Shown here: positions 8,728-16,532 of the stretch, piece by piece | How the letters are laid out: every line of letters starts with the position of its first letter | Position numbering within the stretch: position 1 is the first letter of the stretch | NCBI RefSeq assembly: GCF_004327355.1 | Contig: NZ_QJUM01000020.1 | Coordinates: 1-64,000, forward strand | Reading direction: 5' to 3' | Origin: Phytopseudomonas dryadis | Lineage (GTDB): Bacteria > Pseudomonadota > Gammaproteobacteria > Pseudomonadales > Pseudomonadaceae | DNA: 64,000 bases | The notes under the pieces: generated by a model | What the model was told of the DNA's origin: nothing | Seen by the model: the letters and a program-made list of their open reading frames with translations, nothing else | Database searches by the model: none | Position numbers and translations under genes: made by a program

Positions 8728-9585
8728 CTAGAGATCCGGCAGGGACGCCTGCACGTGTTGGGCGAATGCCTCGACCAGCAGGGAGGGCGGTTCATGATCG
8801 TATTCCAGGGCAATGCCCACGCTGGGCAATGGTGGCAAGGCCGCGCCGGTCTGCAGGATCTGCAGGTCGTCGGGAACCGCCGTCTGGGTCATGACCGCGA
8901 TGGCCTGGCCTGAGCGCACCAACGCGGTCAGGCCGGCCAGACTGCTGGAGGCGTAGGCGATACGGAAAGGACGAGCGACTGCGCGCAGGGCGTGGCAGGC
9001 GGCCAGGTGATCCAGGGTGTCGGGATGGGACAGCGCCAGCGGCAGGACATCGAAGTCCAGTGCGGACGTGGTGGGGTGGCCGACCCACACCAGGGGTTCG
9101 CGGCGGATGACGGCCTCGGGACGTTCGCCCTCCGGCCACGACACCAGGGCCAGATCCACGGTGTGCTGTGCGAGGCGCTCGCGCAGTCGCGGCGTGGGCG
9201 CGCAGTCGACTTCCACCTGGGCCAGGGGGTGGCGTCTGGCGAATCCTCTCAGCAGTGCGGGCAGAAAGATCGTGGCGTAGTCGTCCGGGCAACCGAATCT
9301 GAGCGTGCCGCTCAGGCCTCGATCCGACAACTCGGCCAATGCCTCGTCGTGGCAGCGCAGAATGCGGTGGGCGTGAATCAGTAATTGCTCCCCCTGTTGG
9401 GTGAGCACCACGCCTCGGCCGGTGCGATGCAGTAGCGGTTGGCCGACGCATTGCTCCAGCCGCTTCATCTGCTGGCTCAGGGCCGCCTGGGTTCGGGCCA
9501 CGCGATCCGCGGCGCGGGACAGGGCACGGGTTTCCGCAATGATCACGAAGGAACGCAGCAGTTCGATATCGAGAGATACTCCCAA
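8728..9585 (-). CDS. LysR-type regulator divergent from dgdA (DgdR-like by position)
   Basis: 285 aa. N-terminal winged helix-turn-helix (about residues 6-65: LRSFVIIAETRALSRAADRV, then QAALSQQMKRLE) and a C-terminal effector-binding domain beginning near LSGTLRFGCPDDYA. The start is a TTG at 9585 with AAGGAG ten bases upstream; no better ATG exists. It is divergent from dgdA across about 105 AT-rich bases, the arrangement described for dgdR and dgdA in Burkholderia cepacia, so it likely senses a dialkyl amino acid and controls the rightward operon. That role is inferred from position. Confidence 0.82.
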   Translation of the reverse strand: MGVSLDIELLRSFVIIAETRALSRAADRVARTQAALSQQMKRLEQCVGQPLLHRTGRGVVLTQQGEQLLIHAHRILRCHDEALAELSDRGLSGTLRFGCPDDYATIFLPALLRGFARRHPLAQVEVDCAPTPRLRERLAQHTVDLALVSWPEGERPEAVIRREPLVWVGHPTTSALDFDVLPLALSHPDTLDHLAACHALRAVARPFRIAYASSSLAGLTALVRSGQAIAVMTQTAVPDDLQILQTGAALPPLPSVGIALEYDHEPPSLLVEAFAQHVQASLPDL

Positions 9586-9691
9586 GATATAAACACTCCT
9601 TAAGTCTCATATAAAAAGTATTAGATTTAATAAATGCATTTCTGCGCCTAATCTGCAAGCTCTTGAGTAATTACTTGTGGAGGGAATGGAC
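9586..9691. promoter_or_regulatory. dgd divergent promoter region
   Basis: About 105 bases, strikingly AT-rich (TAAGTCTCATATAAAAAGTA and TTAGATTTAATAAATGCAT) compared with the GC-rich surroundings, between the divergent LysR and dgdA starts. LysR proteins normally bind a T-N11-A site in such a gap. I could not single out one operator confidently. GGAGG at 9679-9683 is the dgdA ribosome site. Confidence 0.5.
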
Positions 9692-10993
9692 GTGTCGGGG
9701 AATCTGGAGCCGGTATTCTGGGAAAATGCGCGCAAGCACCTGATCCGCTACGGCGGACAATTCGCACCGCTGATCATCGAGCGGGCGCAAGGCAGCTTTG
9801 TCTTCGACGCAGACGATCGGCCGATCCTGGATTTCACCTCCGGGCAGATGAGTGCCGTGCTCGGCCATAGCCATCCGGACATTGCCGCGGTGGTCGGCGA
9901 GTACGCCCACCGCCTCGACCACCTGTTCAGTGGCATGCTCTCGCGGCCGGTGGTGGAGCTGGCCGCGAAACTGGCGGAGAAGACCCCGGCGGGCCTCGAC
10001 CGCGCGCTGCTGCTGAGCACCGGGGCGGAGTCCAACGAAGCGGCGATTCGCATGGCCAAGCTGGTCACCGGCAAGTACGAGATCGTCGGCTTTGCCCAGT
10101 CCTGGCACGGCATGACCGGCGCCGCTGCTTCCGCGACGTACAGCGCCGGGCGTCGCGGTGTCGGCCCGGCGGCGGTGGGTTCCTTCGCCATTCCGGCGCC
10201 GTTCCCCTACCGCCCACGCTTCGAGCGCAACGGCGAATACGATTACCTGGCCGAGCTGGACTACGCCTTCGAGCTGATCGACCGCCAGTCCAGCGGCAGC
10301 CTGGCGGCCTTCATCGCCGAGCCGATCCTCAGTTCCGGCGGCATCATCGAGTTGCCCGACGGCTACATGGCGGCGCTGAAGAAGAAGTGCGAGGAGCGCG
10401 GCATGCTGCTGATCCTCGACGAGGCGCAGACTGGCATCGGCCGCACCGGGATGCTGTTCGCCTGCGAGCGCGAGGGCGTCACCCCGGACATCCTGACCCT
10501 GTCCAAGACCCTTGGCGCCGGCCTGCCGCTGGCGGCGGTGGTCACCTCGGCGGCGATCGAGGAGCGCGCCCACGAGTTGGGCTACCTGTTCTATACCACG
10601 CACGTCTCCGACCCGCTGCCCGCGGCGGTCGGCTTGAAGGTGCTGGAGGTGGTCGAGCGCGATGGCCTGGTCGGCCGCGCCAATACCATGGGCAAGCGCC
10701 TGAAGGATGGTCTGCGGGCCCTGCAGGCGCGCCATGAGTGCATCGGCGACGTGCGCGGTCGCGGCCTGCTGCTGGGGCTGGAGATCGTCAAGGATCGGCG
10801 AACCAAGGAACCGGCTTCCGATCTCGGTGCGGCGATCACGCGAGAATGCATGAACCTCGGCCTGAGCATGAACATCGTCCAGTTGCCGGGCATGGGCGGG
10901 GTATTCCGCATCGCCCCGCCGCTCACCGTGAGCGAGGTCGAAATCGACCTCGGCCTGGATCTGCTGGATCAGGCCATCAGCCGAGTGCAGTGA
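9692..10993 (+). CDS. dgdA: 2,2-dialkylglycine decarboxylase (DgdA)
   Basis: 433 aa PLP enzyme of class III aminotransferase fold that decarboxylates and transaminates 2,2-dialkylglycines such as 2-aminoisobutyrate and isovaline, with pyruvate as amino acceptor, giving CO2, a ketone and alanine. With the GTG start at 9692 (GGAGG 8 bases upstream) numbering matches the B. cepacia enzyme exactly: Gln52, Trp138, Ser215, Asp243, Gln246 and the PLP lysine Lys272 (LSKTLGAG) all fall at the known positions. Long blocks such as DFTSGQMSAVLGH and LPGMGGVFRIAPPL are conserved. A GTG at 9677 and an ATG at 9686 are alternative starts too close to the ribosome site. It is first in an apparent operon with an aldolase-like gene and an ABC importer. 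Confidence 0.95.
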   Translation: MSGNLEPVFWENARKHLIRYGGQFAPLIIERAQGSFVFDADDRPILDFTSGQMSAVLGHSHPDIAAVVGEYAHRLDHLFSGMLSRPVVELAAKLAEKTPAGLDRALLLSTGAESNEAAIRMAKLVTGKYEIVGFAQSWHGMTGAAASATYSAGRRGVGPAAVGSFAIPAPFPYRPRFERNGEYDYLAELDYAFELIDRQSSGSLAAFIAEPILSSGGIIELPDGYMAALKKKCEERGMLLILDEAQTGIGRTGMLFACEREGVTPDILTLSKTLGAGLPLAAVVTSAAIEERAHELGYLFYTTHVSDPLPAAVGLKVLEVVERDGLVGRANTMGKRLKDGLRALQARHECIGDVRGRGLLLGLEIVKDRRTKEPASDLGAAITRECMNLGLSMNIVQLPGMGGVFRIAPPLTVSEVEIDLGLDLLDQAISRVQ

Positions 10994-11018
10994 ACACCAA
11001 GGAGACGCTGCGCCCAGG

Positions 11019-11069
11019 CCGCTGTACGAGTTCCCCAACCTGCGCGGCGTCGAGCTGCTCTTCGCCTGA
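11019..11069 (+). other. possible short relict reading frame in the dgdA-aldolase gap
   Basis: The 110-base gap holds a frame reading PLYEFPNLRGVELLFA followed by TGA. The peptide reads like the end of a folded protein and has no start codon or ribosome site, so it may be what remains of a deleted gene. At 17 codons this could be chance. Confidence 0.2.
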
Positions 11070-11103
11070 ACTGTTTCACCCACCGATCGTTGTAGAGGTA
11101 TCC

Positions 11104-11862
11104 ATGAGCCAATCCTTGTTCGATTCACCGGAGATCCAGCAAAGACGCCAGCAACTGGCTGCCGCATTCCGCTGGGCGGCCGAGCTCGGCCTGCACGAGA
11201 GCACCTGCAACCATTTCAGCGTGATGGCGCCGGGTCTTGCGGATCATTACCTGATCAATCCCTTCGGCGTGCATTTCGCCGAGATGCGTGCCAGCGACCT
11301 GCTGTTGCTCGATGGCGAGGGCAGGGTGGTCGCCGGGCAGGGCGAGGTCGAGGCCAGCGCCTTCCACATCCACTCCAGCATTCACCGCGCCAATGCCCGG
11401 GCGGTATGCGTGCTGCACACCCACATGCCTTATGCCTGCGCCATTCTTGGCACCGAGCGGGGCCGTCTGGAGCTGTGCCACCAGAACGCGGTGCGCTTCC
11501 ATGGTCGTATCGCCTATGACGACGAGTTCGGCGGCTTCAACGGTCTTGCCCTGGACGACGCCGAGGGCGCGCGCATGGCGGGGCTGCTGGACGACAAATC
11601 AGTGCTGATGCTGCAGTGCCATGGCCCCCTGGTCATCGGAGCCAGCGTGGCCCTGGCCTTCGACAACCTCTATTACCTGGAGCGTGCCGCCCAGGTTCAG
11701 GTGCTGGCGCAGTCCTGTGGGCGACCGCTGGCACTGATTTCCGAACAGCAGGCCGAGCGCGTCAGTGCGGATTTTCAGGCACAGGCCGAGCTCTATGCCG
11801 AGGCCCATTTCGCGGCGATCCAGCGCCTGCTCGACAAGCAAGACCCGACCTGGCGGCACTGA
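11104..11862 (+). CDS. Class II aldolase/adducin family protein
   Basis: 252 aa, the family's usual size. These zinc enzymes act in retro-aldol cleavage, epimerisation or decarboxylation of hydroxy acids. The residues expected for metal binding are visible as HTHMPYACAI and CHGPLVIG, with ESTCNHFSVM near the N-terminus. GAGG lies 7 bases before the ATG. It sits between dgdA and the ABC importer on the same strand, so it may process a downstream product or a hydroxylated dialkyl amino acid, but dgdA chemistry alone does not require an aldolase. Substrate unknown. Confidence 0.83.
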   Translation: MSQSLFDSPEIQQRRQQLAAAFRWAAELGLHESTCNHFSVMAPGLADHYLINPFGVHFAEMRASDLLLLDGEGRVVAGQGEVEASAFHIHSSIHRANARAVCVLHTHMPYACAILGTERGRLELCHQNAVRFHGRIAYDDEFGGFNGLALDDAEGARMAGLLDDKSVLMLQCHGPLVIGASVALAFDNLYYLERAAQVQVLAQSCGRPLALISEQQAERVSADFQAQAELYAEAHFAAIQRLLDKQDPTWRH

Positions 11863-11962
11863 CGCCCGGCCCGCCACAGAGACGGTGGCACCTGCAGTTC
11901 CCATAACTAACGTCTCTCCGACTTCGCACCTGCCTTCCGTGTCCTTACCGGGAGAACCGACG

Positions 11963-12832
11963 ATGCGCATTTGCAAGCTTCACCCACGTTCCATCCTGCA
12001 CACCCTTGCTCTGGCACTGACCCTGTCGTTCACCTCGCTGCTCCAGGCCGGCGACCTCGACGCGATTCAGGCGCGCGGCTACCTGCATGTCGTCACCGAG
12101 GATGACTTCAGGCCGTTCGAGTTCGTCGACAACGGCAAGCCCAGCGGTTTCAACCACGACATGATCGCCGAGCTGCGCACGTACGCGCCGTTCGAGATCC
12201 GCAGCAGCATCATTCCCTGGGCGGGCATGATGGCCGCGCTTTCCGCAGGCCGCTACGACGCCGCCGTCACCGGCACCATCGTCACCACCGACCGGCTCAA
12301 GGCGTTCAACTTCGTCGCACCCACCGCCGCGGCCACCCACTATTTCATCCGCCGTGCCGACGATGAAAGTCTCGCCAGCATCGCCGACCTGGACGGCAAG
12401 ACCGTCGGTGTCCAGGCCGGCAGTGCCCAGCTCGCCCGCCTGCCGGAGTTGCAGGCCATGCTCGAGCGCACGGGTGGCAAGCTGGGCAGGGTCGTCGAGT
12501 ATCCGTCCTACCCCGAGGTCTACGCCGACCTGGCCAGCGGCCGGCTCGACTACGCCATCAACACCATCATCGGCGCCCGCGCCGTGGTCGAGGAGCATCC
12601 GGGCCGCTTCGCCCTGGGCCTGCCGGTCTCCGGCCCCGGTTTCCACGGCTGGATGATCGCCAAGGACAGGCCGGAAGTGCTCGCCTTCCTTACCGACTTC
12701 GTCAACCACCTGCGCGACAGCGGCCGGCTGGGCGAGCTGCAGACGAAGTGGTTCGGGCAGGACTTTCCGGAGCTGCCCCGCGAAGCCATCACCTCGGCCG
12801 AGCAGTTCCAGAGCCTGACCACCGTCGATTGA
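11963..12832 (+). CDS. Amino-acid ABC transporter substrate-binding protein, dgd-linked
   Basis: 289 aa periplasmic protein of the SBP_bac_3 family. The signal peptide HTLALALTLSFTSLLQAG ends near residue 32. Typical blocks follow: RGYLHVVTEDDFRPFEFVDN, GKTVGVQAGSAQLA and WFGQDFPE. GGGAGAA precedes the ATG by about 8 bases. It is followed by two permease genes and an ATPase, forming a complete importer. The position behind dgdA suggests 2-aminoisobutyrate, isovaline or similar as cargo (inference). Confidence 0.88.
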   Translation: MRICKLHPRSILHTLALALTLSFTSLLQAGDLDAIQARGYLHVVTEDDFRPFEFVDNGKPSGFNHDMIAELRTYAPFEIRSSIIPWAGMMAALSAGRYDAAVTGTIVTTDRLKAFNFVAPTAAATHYFIRRADDESLASIADLDGKTVGVQAGSAQLARLPELQAMLERTGGKLGRVVEYPSYPEVYADLASGRLDYAINTIIGARAVVEEHPGRFALGLPVSGPGFHGWMIAKDRPEVLAFLTDFVNHLRDSGRLGELQTKWFGQDFPELPREAITSAEQFQSLTTVD

Positions 12833-12872
12833 TCCACAAGGTGCCGCAAGGCACCTGCACGAGGAACCGCAC

Positions 12873-13514
12873 ATGGATGCCAATGCCTGGTTGTTGCTGC
12901 TGCAGGGCGCGTGGGTCACGCTCTGGATATCGGCCCTGTCCATCGTCCTGGGAATCGCCCTCGGCCTGGTCGTGGCGCTCGTGCGCGCGTCGCGCGTCCC
13001 TTTCGTCGCCCAGGCCCTGGCTGTTTACGTCAGCCTGACCCGGGCCACGCCGCTGGTGACCCTGGTGCTGATGATCTTCATCGCCGCACCGCACCTGGGC
13101 CTGGATCTCAGTCCCGCGGTGGTCGGCATCGTGGCCCTGACGCTGAACACCACGGCCTTCAATGCGGAGATCTGGCGTTCCGCCCTGGAGAGCTTTCCGC
13201 GCGAGCAACTGGAAGCCACCAAGAGCGTCGGCATGACGCCTGGCGTGGCCCTGCGCCGCATCGCATTGCCGCAGATGTTCCTGCGCGGGTTGCCGGCGCT
13301 GGTCAACGAGGCGACCTTCCTGGTCAAGGCCAGCCCGGCGGTGGCGGTGATCGGTCTGGTCGAGCTGACCCGCACCACCCAGCGTATCTCCGCTGCGACG
13401 TTCGAGCCCATGCCGCCGCTGCTGGCCGCCGCCGTGCTCTACATGCTTTTAATCTATGGCCTGGTGCGGCTGCAACGCGCTGCCGAGCAGCGCACGCTGC
13501 GCTTGGCCATGTAA
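12873..13514 (+). CDS. Amino-acid ABC transporter permease 1, dgd-linked
   Basis: 213 aa inner-membrane permease of the HisM/HisQ family with about five membrane spans. The coupling loop LEATKSVGMTPGVALRRIALPQ is the EAA motif region (quoted in shortened form as SVGMTPGVALRRIALP). It starts 40 bases after the binding-protein stop, and permease 2 follows after 10 bases, so the genes are co-transcribed. It would pair with permease 2 to form the heterodimeric membrane channel. Confidence 0.88.
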   Translation: MDANAWLLLLQGAWVTLWISALSIVLGIALGLVVALVRASRVPFVAQALAVYVSLTRATPLVTLVLMIFIAAPHLGLDLSPAVVGIVALTLNTTAFNAEIWRSALESFPREQLEATKSVGMTPGVALRRIALPQMFLRGLPALVNEATFLVKASPAVAVIGLVELTRTTQRISAATFEPMPPLLAAAVLYMLLIYGLVRLQRAAEQRTLRLAM

Positions 13515-13524
13515 AGGAGATTCC

Positions 13525-14187
13525 ATGGACGCTTGGTACATCCTGTGGGCCGAACGGGCTCAACTGCTGTCCGGTTTCGCCACCACCCTGGCGCTTTTCG
13601 TCGGTGCCGCCGTGGGCGCCTTCATCCTGGCCGCGCTCCTGCTGCCGTTGCTGGAGGGGCGGATCACGCCGGCCCGGCGCCTGCTGCGCTCCTTGATCGA
13701 TGGGGTACGCCTGCTGCCGTTCCTGGTGCTGCTCTACCTGCTGTACTACGGCCTGCCGCTGCTGGGCGTGCGCCTGGATGCGTGGGTCGCCGGCTACGTC
13801 GCGCTGATCCTCTATCACGGCCTGTACATCACCGAGATCCTGCGCGGCGCCCGCACCGTGCTGCCCAAGGGCCAGGCCGATGCCGCCCGCGCCCATGGCT
13901 ATGCCACCGGCGGCCTGTACCGGCGCATCCTGCTGCCGCAACTGGTGCTGGGCAGCGCGCCGATGCTCGGCAACCAATTGGTGATCTGCCTGAAGGACAC
14001 GGCCTTCTTGACCTTCATCACCGTGATCGAACTGACCGGCGCGGCGACGGCCATCCAATCCACCCACTTCATCCCGATCCAGGCCTTCGTGGTCGCGGTC
14101 GGGTTCTACTGGCTGATCAGTCTGGCCATCGAGGCGCTGACCCGCGCCCTGGGCCGCTGTGCGGCGAAACGAGGTTTGGCGTCATGA
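13525..14187 (+). CDS. Amino-acid ABC transporter permease 2, dgd-linked
   Basis: 220 aa, with about five hydrophobic spans and the coupling loop ADAARAHGYATGGLYRRILL. The ATG at 13525 has AAGGAG six bases upstream; a longer frame from 13456 overlaps permease 1 and is rejected. Its stop overlaps the ATPase start by 4 bases (ATGA), indicating translational coupling. Confidence 0.88.
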   Translation: MDAWYILWAERAQLLSGFATTLALFVGAAVGAFILAALLLPLLEGRITPARRLLRSLIDGVRLLPFLVLLYLLYYGLPLLGVRLDAWVAGYVALILYHGLYITEILRGARTVLPKGQADAARAHGYATGGLYRRILLPQLVLGSAPMLGNQLVICLKDTAFLTFITVIELTGAATAIQSTHFIPIQAFVVAVGFYWLISLAIEALTRALGRCAAKRGLAS

Positions 14188-14987
14188 GCGACATCGTTGT
14201 CGAGATCCAGCACCTGTCCAAGAACTTCGATGGCGTGGAAGTGCTGCGCGATATCAACCTGCAGGTCACCCGGGGCCGCACCCTGAGCCTGCTCGGAGCC
14301 TCCGGTTCGGGCAAGTCCACGCTGCTGCGCTGTATCAATTGGCTGGAAGAACCCGATCGCGGCGTGGTGCGCATCGCCGGGCAGCGCATGGGTGTGAGCG
14401 AGGAGGGCAGGCGCCTGTCCGATCGCGCCCTGGCACGGCTGCGCGCGCGCACCGCCATGGTCTTCCAGAGTTTCAATCTCTGGCCCCACCTGACGGTGCT
14501 GCAGAACGTCATGGAGGCGCCCATCCATGTGCTGGGCGTGCCGCGTAGCCAGGCGCAGGCCGAAGCGCGGGCGTTGCTGGACAAGGTGGGCCTGGCCGCC
14601 AAACAGGACGTCTACCCGCACACCCTGTCTGGGGGGCAGAAACAGCGAGTCGCCATCGCCCGGGCGCTGTGCATGCACCCGGAAGTCATCCTGTTCGACG
14701 AACCGACCTCCGCCCTGGACCCGGAGATGGTCGGCGAGGTCCTGGCCGTGATGCAGGCGCTGTCGGCCGAAGGGCAGACCATGATCGTGGTGACCCATGA
14801 AATGGCGTTCGCCCGGGCGGCATCGGACGAAGTGATGTTCCTCGAGCGCGGAGTGATCCTGGAGCGCGGGACTCCTGACGATTTCTTCGAGCGCCCTGCC
14901 AGCGAGCGGGTGCGCCGCTTCCTCGGGTTACCGTCGAAGGAGGCTATCGTCCAGCCGCTGCCGGGCGTATGCCGAGCGGGTTCATAG
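14184..14987 (+). CDS. Amino-acid ABC transporter ATP-binding protein, dgd-linked
   Basis: 267 aa cytoplasmic ATPase. Walker A GASGSGKST at residues 38-46, Q-loop near VFQSFNLWPHLTV, signature LSGGQKQRVAIARAL, Walker B VILFDEPTSALDP and H-loop VTHEM are all intact, of the GlnQ/HisP polar amino-acid type. It is the last gene of the dgd operon. Its C-terminus overlaps an opposing frame that may be a gene relict. Confidence 0.92.
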   Translation: MSDIVVEIQHLSKNFDGVEVLRDINLQVTRGRTLSLLGASGSGKSTLLRCINWLEEPDRGVVRIAGQRMGVSEEGRRLSDRALARLRARTAMVFQSFNLWPHLTVLQNVMEAPIHVLGVPRSQAQAEARALLDKVGLAAKQDVYPHTLSGGQKQRVAIARALCMHPEVILFDEPTSALDPEMVGEVLAVMQALSAEGQTMIVVTHEMAFARAASDEVMFLERGVILERGTPDDFFERPASERVRRFLGLPSKEAIVQPLPGVCRAGS

Positions 14988-15124
14988 CAGCCGGGTACCG
15001 AGGGGGATGTCGTCGTGGTCGGGGACGCACAGCGACACGCGCCCCTCGGCGTCATGGAAGACTGTGATCAGGCATTCGGAACGCAGCGGGTCGATTTGCT
15101 TGGGCGGAAAGTTGACCCCCGCTC
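14982..15124 (-). pseudogene. possible C-terminal gene fragment, unknown family
   Basis: On the minus strand an open frame of about 46 codons reads VNFPPKQIDPLRSECLITVF then HDAEGRVSLCVPDHDDIPLG TRLL and a stop that overlaps the ATPase stop. The composition is protein-like, but there is no start codon after the upstream in-frame stop and no ribosome site. I read it as the tail of a lost gene. The family was not recognised. Confidence 0.35.
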
Positions 15125-15236
15125 ACACTCGCTGTCGTGTAGAGACACCGGTCATCTCCGTATACGCGTTAAAGTTCTCGGGATCGCTGCCGAAAATTCC
15201 GCTAGGAGTTCGTTGCCGTGAGAGGAGGGACGTGCG

Positions 15237-15974
15237 ATGGAGAACATGGGAATGTCCACCACGCTATCGGCGTGGCAGTCCAAGGTCGCGCCCGCGGGGC
15301 AGGCGGCACAGCAGGGGCAACCGCCACTGATTCGGTTGGACGCGCCGGCACCCGAGGCATCGGTGATCTACCATCCAGGCTCGGAAGACCCTGTCGATCG
15401 AGGCGATTTCGACGTGTATCAGAAGACGGGACGTCCCGCGTCCAACTATGCGATCCGCGCCGAACCGGTCGTATTGGCCGAACTCGGAGCCGTCCAAATC
15501 TCCTTGGCATCAGCCTACACGGACTTTCAGAAGGCACTGGCTGCGACTGATCCTGACCTTGTCGAGAAAAACTTTGGTTTCAGTGTTAGTCAGAATGGTC
15601 ATCTGGTTGCCGTCAATGCGGGTTCATTGAGTCAAGATCAGATCCAGCGCCTGGAAACGGCGCTGAATGCTTCTTCTAGGCTTGTGAAAGCCGCCAACAG
15701 CTTTGCAAGGCTGAGCATGGAGTTCGTAGCTGCCAGCGCGGTATATGAGTACGGCAAGTTCCATCTGGATCTGGACAACTATGCCAGTACGATCGACCTT
15801 GGCCGGGCACTTGGCGTTGGTGCTCAGTCCGGACAGGATCGTTTCAACGGTCAGTGGGACATCCAGTTGTGGCGCAACGGTGAGAAGCGCTACGACGGTT
15901 GGGAAAAGCTCGTGGATGGGCAGTGGGTCGACGCACCCGAGTATCAGCCTCAGTCTGTCGTTGCTTACAGATGA
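15237..15974 (+). CDS. Hypothetical protein in accessory DNA
   Basis: 245 aa, family not recognised. AGGAGGG seven bases before the ATG at 15237 is a near-ideal ribosome site. There is no signal peptide or membrane span. The N-terminus is low-complexity (Ala/Gln/Pro rich to about residue 45), then a globular part with ELGAVQISLASAYTDFQKAL and a helical middle, ending in a Trp-rich segment (GQWDIQLWRNGEKRYDGWEK) that suggests a surface-type beta structure. Its codon use is less GC-biased than its neighbours, and it lies between a gene relict and repeat arrays, so horizontal acquisition is likely. A perfect hairpin follows directly. Confidence 0.75.
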   Translation: MENMGMSTTLSAWQSKVAPAGQAAQQGQPPLIRLDAPAPEASVIYHPGSEDPVDRGDFDVYQKTGRPASNYAIRAEPVVLAELGAVQISLASAYTDFQKALAATDPDLVEKNFGFSVSQNGHLVAVNAGSLSQDQIQRLETALNASSRLVKAANSFARLSMEFVAASAVYEYGKFHLDLDNYASTIDLGRALGVGAQSGQDRFNGQWDIQLWRNGEKRYDGWEKLVDGQWVDAPEYQPQSVVAYR

Positions 15975-15976
15975 CG

Positions 15977-16003
15977 GCAGTGCCGGCTTGATGCCGGCAC
16001 TGC
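15977..16003 (+). terminator. hairpin directly after the 15237 gene
   Basis: GCAGTGCCGGC (15977-15987) and GCCGGCACTGC (15993-16003) form a perfect 11-bp stem with a TTGAT loop, starting 3 bases after the stop codon. The tail TGTGTT is only weakly T-rich. Confidence 0.6.
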
Positions 16004-16230
16004 GTGTGTTCGAAGGCTCAGCAAGGGGCTGCTGATCCGCGATTGGCTGCATAGCGCTTCCCAAGCGGATCGTCTCCCGGTTCCAGGGAGGGCTTGACGG
16101 CGGCATGTTGTCTGCCCGCATTCGCCAATGTTTGGCTCTGAACCCAAAAGACGGGTCGCCAGTTTCCCGTGGATGCTGCAGCCAGGTACCCGCGCGCGCC
16201 AAGGTGCTGGCCAGCGGCGGGTGTTCCAAG
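16004..16230. other. non-coding stretch before inverted repeat
   Basis: No gene is supported between the hairpin and the repeat cluster. Short frames on both strands overlap mutually and lack ribosome sites and family patterns. It may be decayed accessory DNA. Confidence 0.4.
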
Positions 16231-16498
16231 GCGATAGCGGCCGGTCGTAGGAATGGGTGCAACCCATCCGGCAATTGATGGGTTTCACCCATCCTACAGG
16301 CTGCCTCGCTTCTAGCTTCTAGCTTCTAGCTTCTAGCTTCTAGCTTCTAGCTTGTGGCTTGCAGCTTGCAGCTCAACGTCTGCTTCCGCCTTTTTGCAGT
16401 CATGGATGCCCGCAGCAGATCAGATATCCAGCCTGTAGGATGGGTGCACCCATCGGCAATTGATGGGTTTCACCCATCCTACGACCGTCCGCTATCGC
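16231..16498. repeat. inverted-repeat element with 7-bp array inside
   Basis: The left arm (16231-16303) and right arm (16429-16498) are reverse complements with few changes. Each carries GCGATAGCGG, CGGTCGTAGGA and the self-palindromic core GTAGGATGGGTG ... CACCCATCCTAC, ending CAGGCTG. Between the arms lies a heptamer array and about 55 further bases. The GTAGGATGGGT palindrome is a common dispersed repeat in Pseudomonas; its occurrence as a long inverted pair suggests either a composite MITE-like unit or two opposite insertions. Confidence 0.7.
16308..16370. repeat. heptanucleotide tandem array (GCTTCTA)6
   Basis: Six perfect copies of GCTTCTA (16308-16349), then GCTTGTG and two GCTTGCA copies, all in the same 7-base phase. 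The same period and GCTT core are seen in the arrays at 20333, 24517 and 41274. Confidence 0.9.
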
Positions 16499-16532
16499 TT
16501 TGTATCCGAAGGATGCGAGCGTGCAGCGGCTA

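Noticed and set aside
14612..15055. 147-codon minus-strand frame over the dgd ATPase end
   Set aside because: Mostly antisense to the ATPase. Only a different minus frame (14982-15124) is protein-like, and it has no start.
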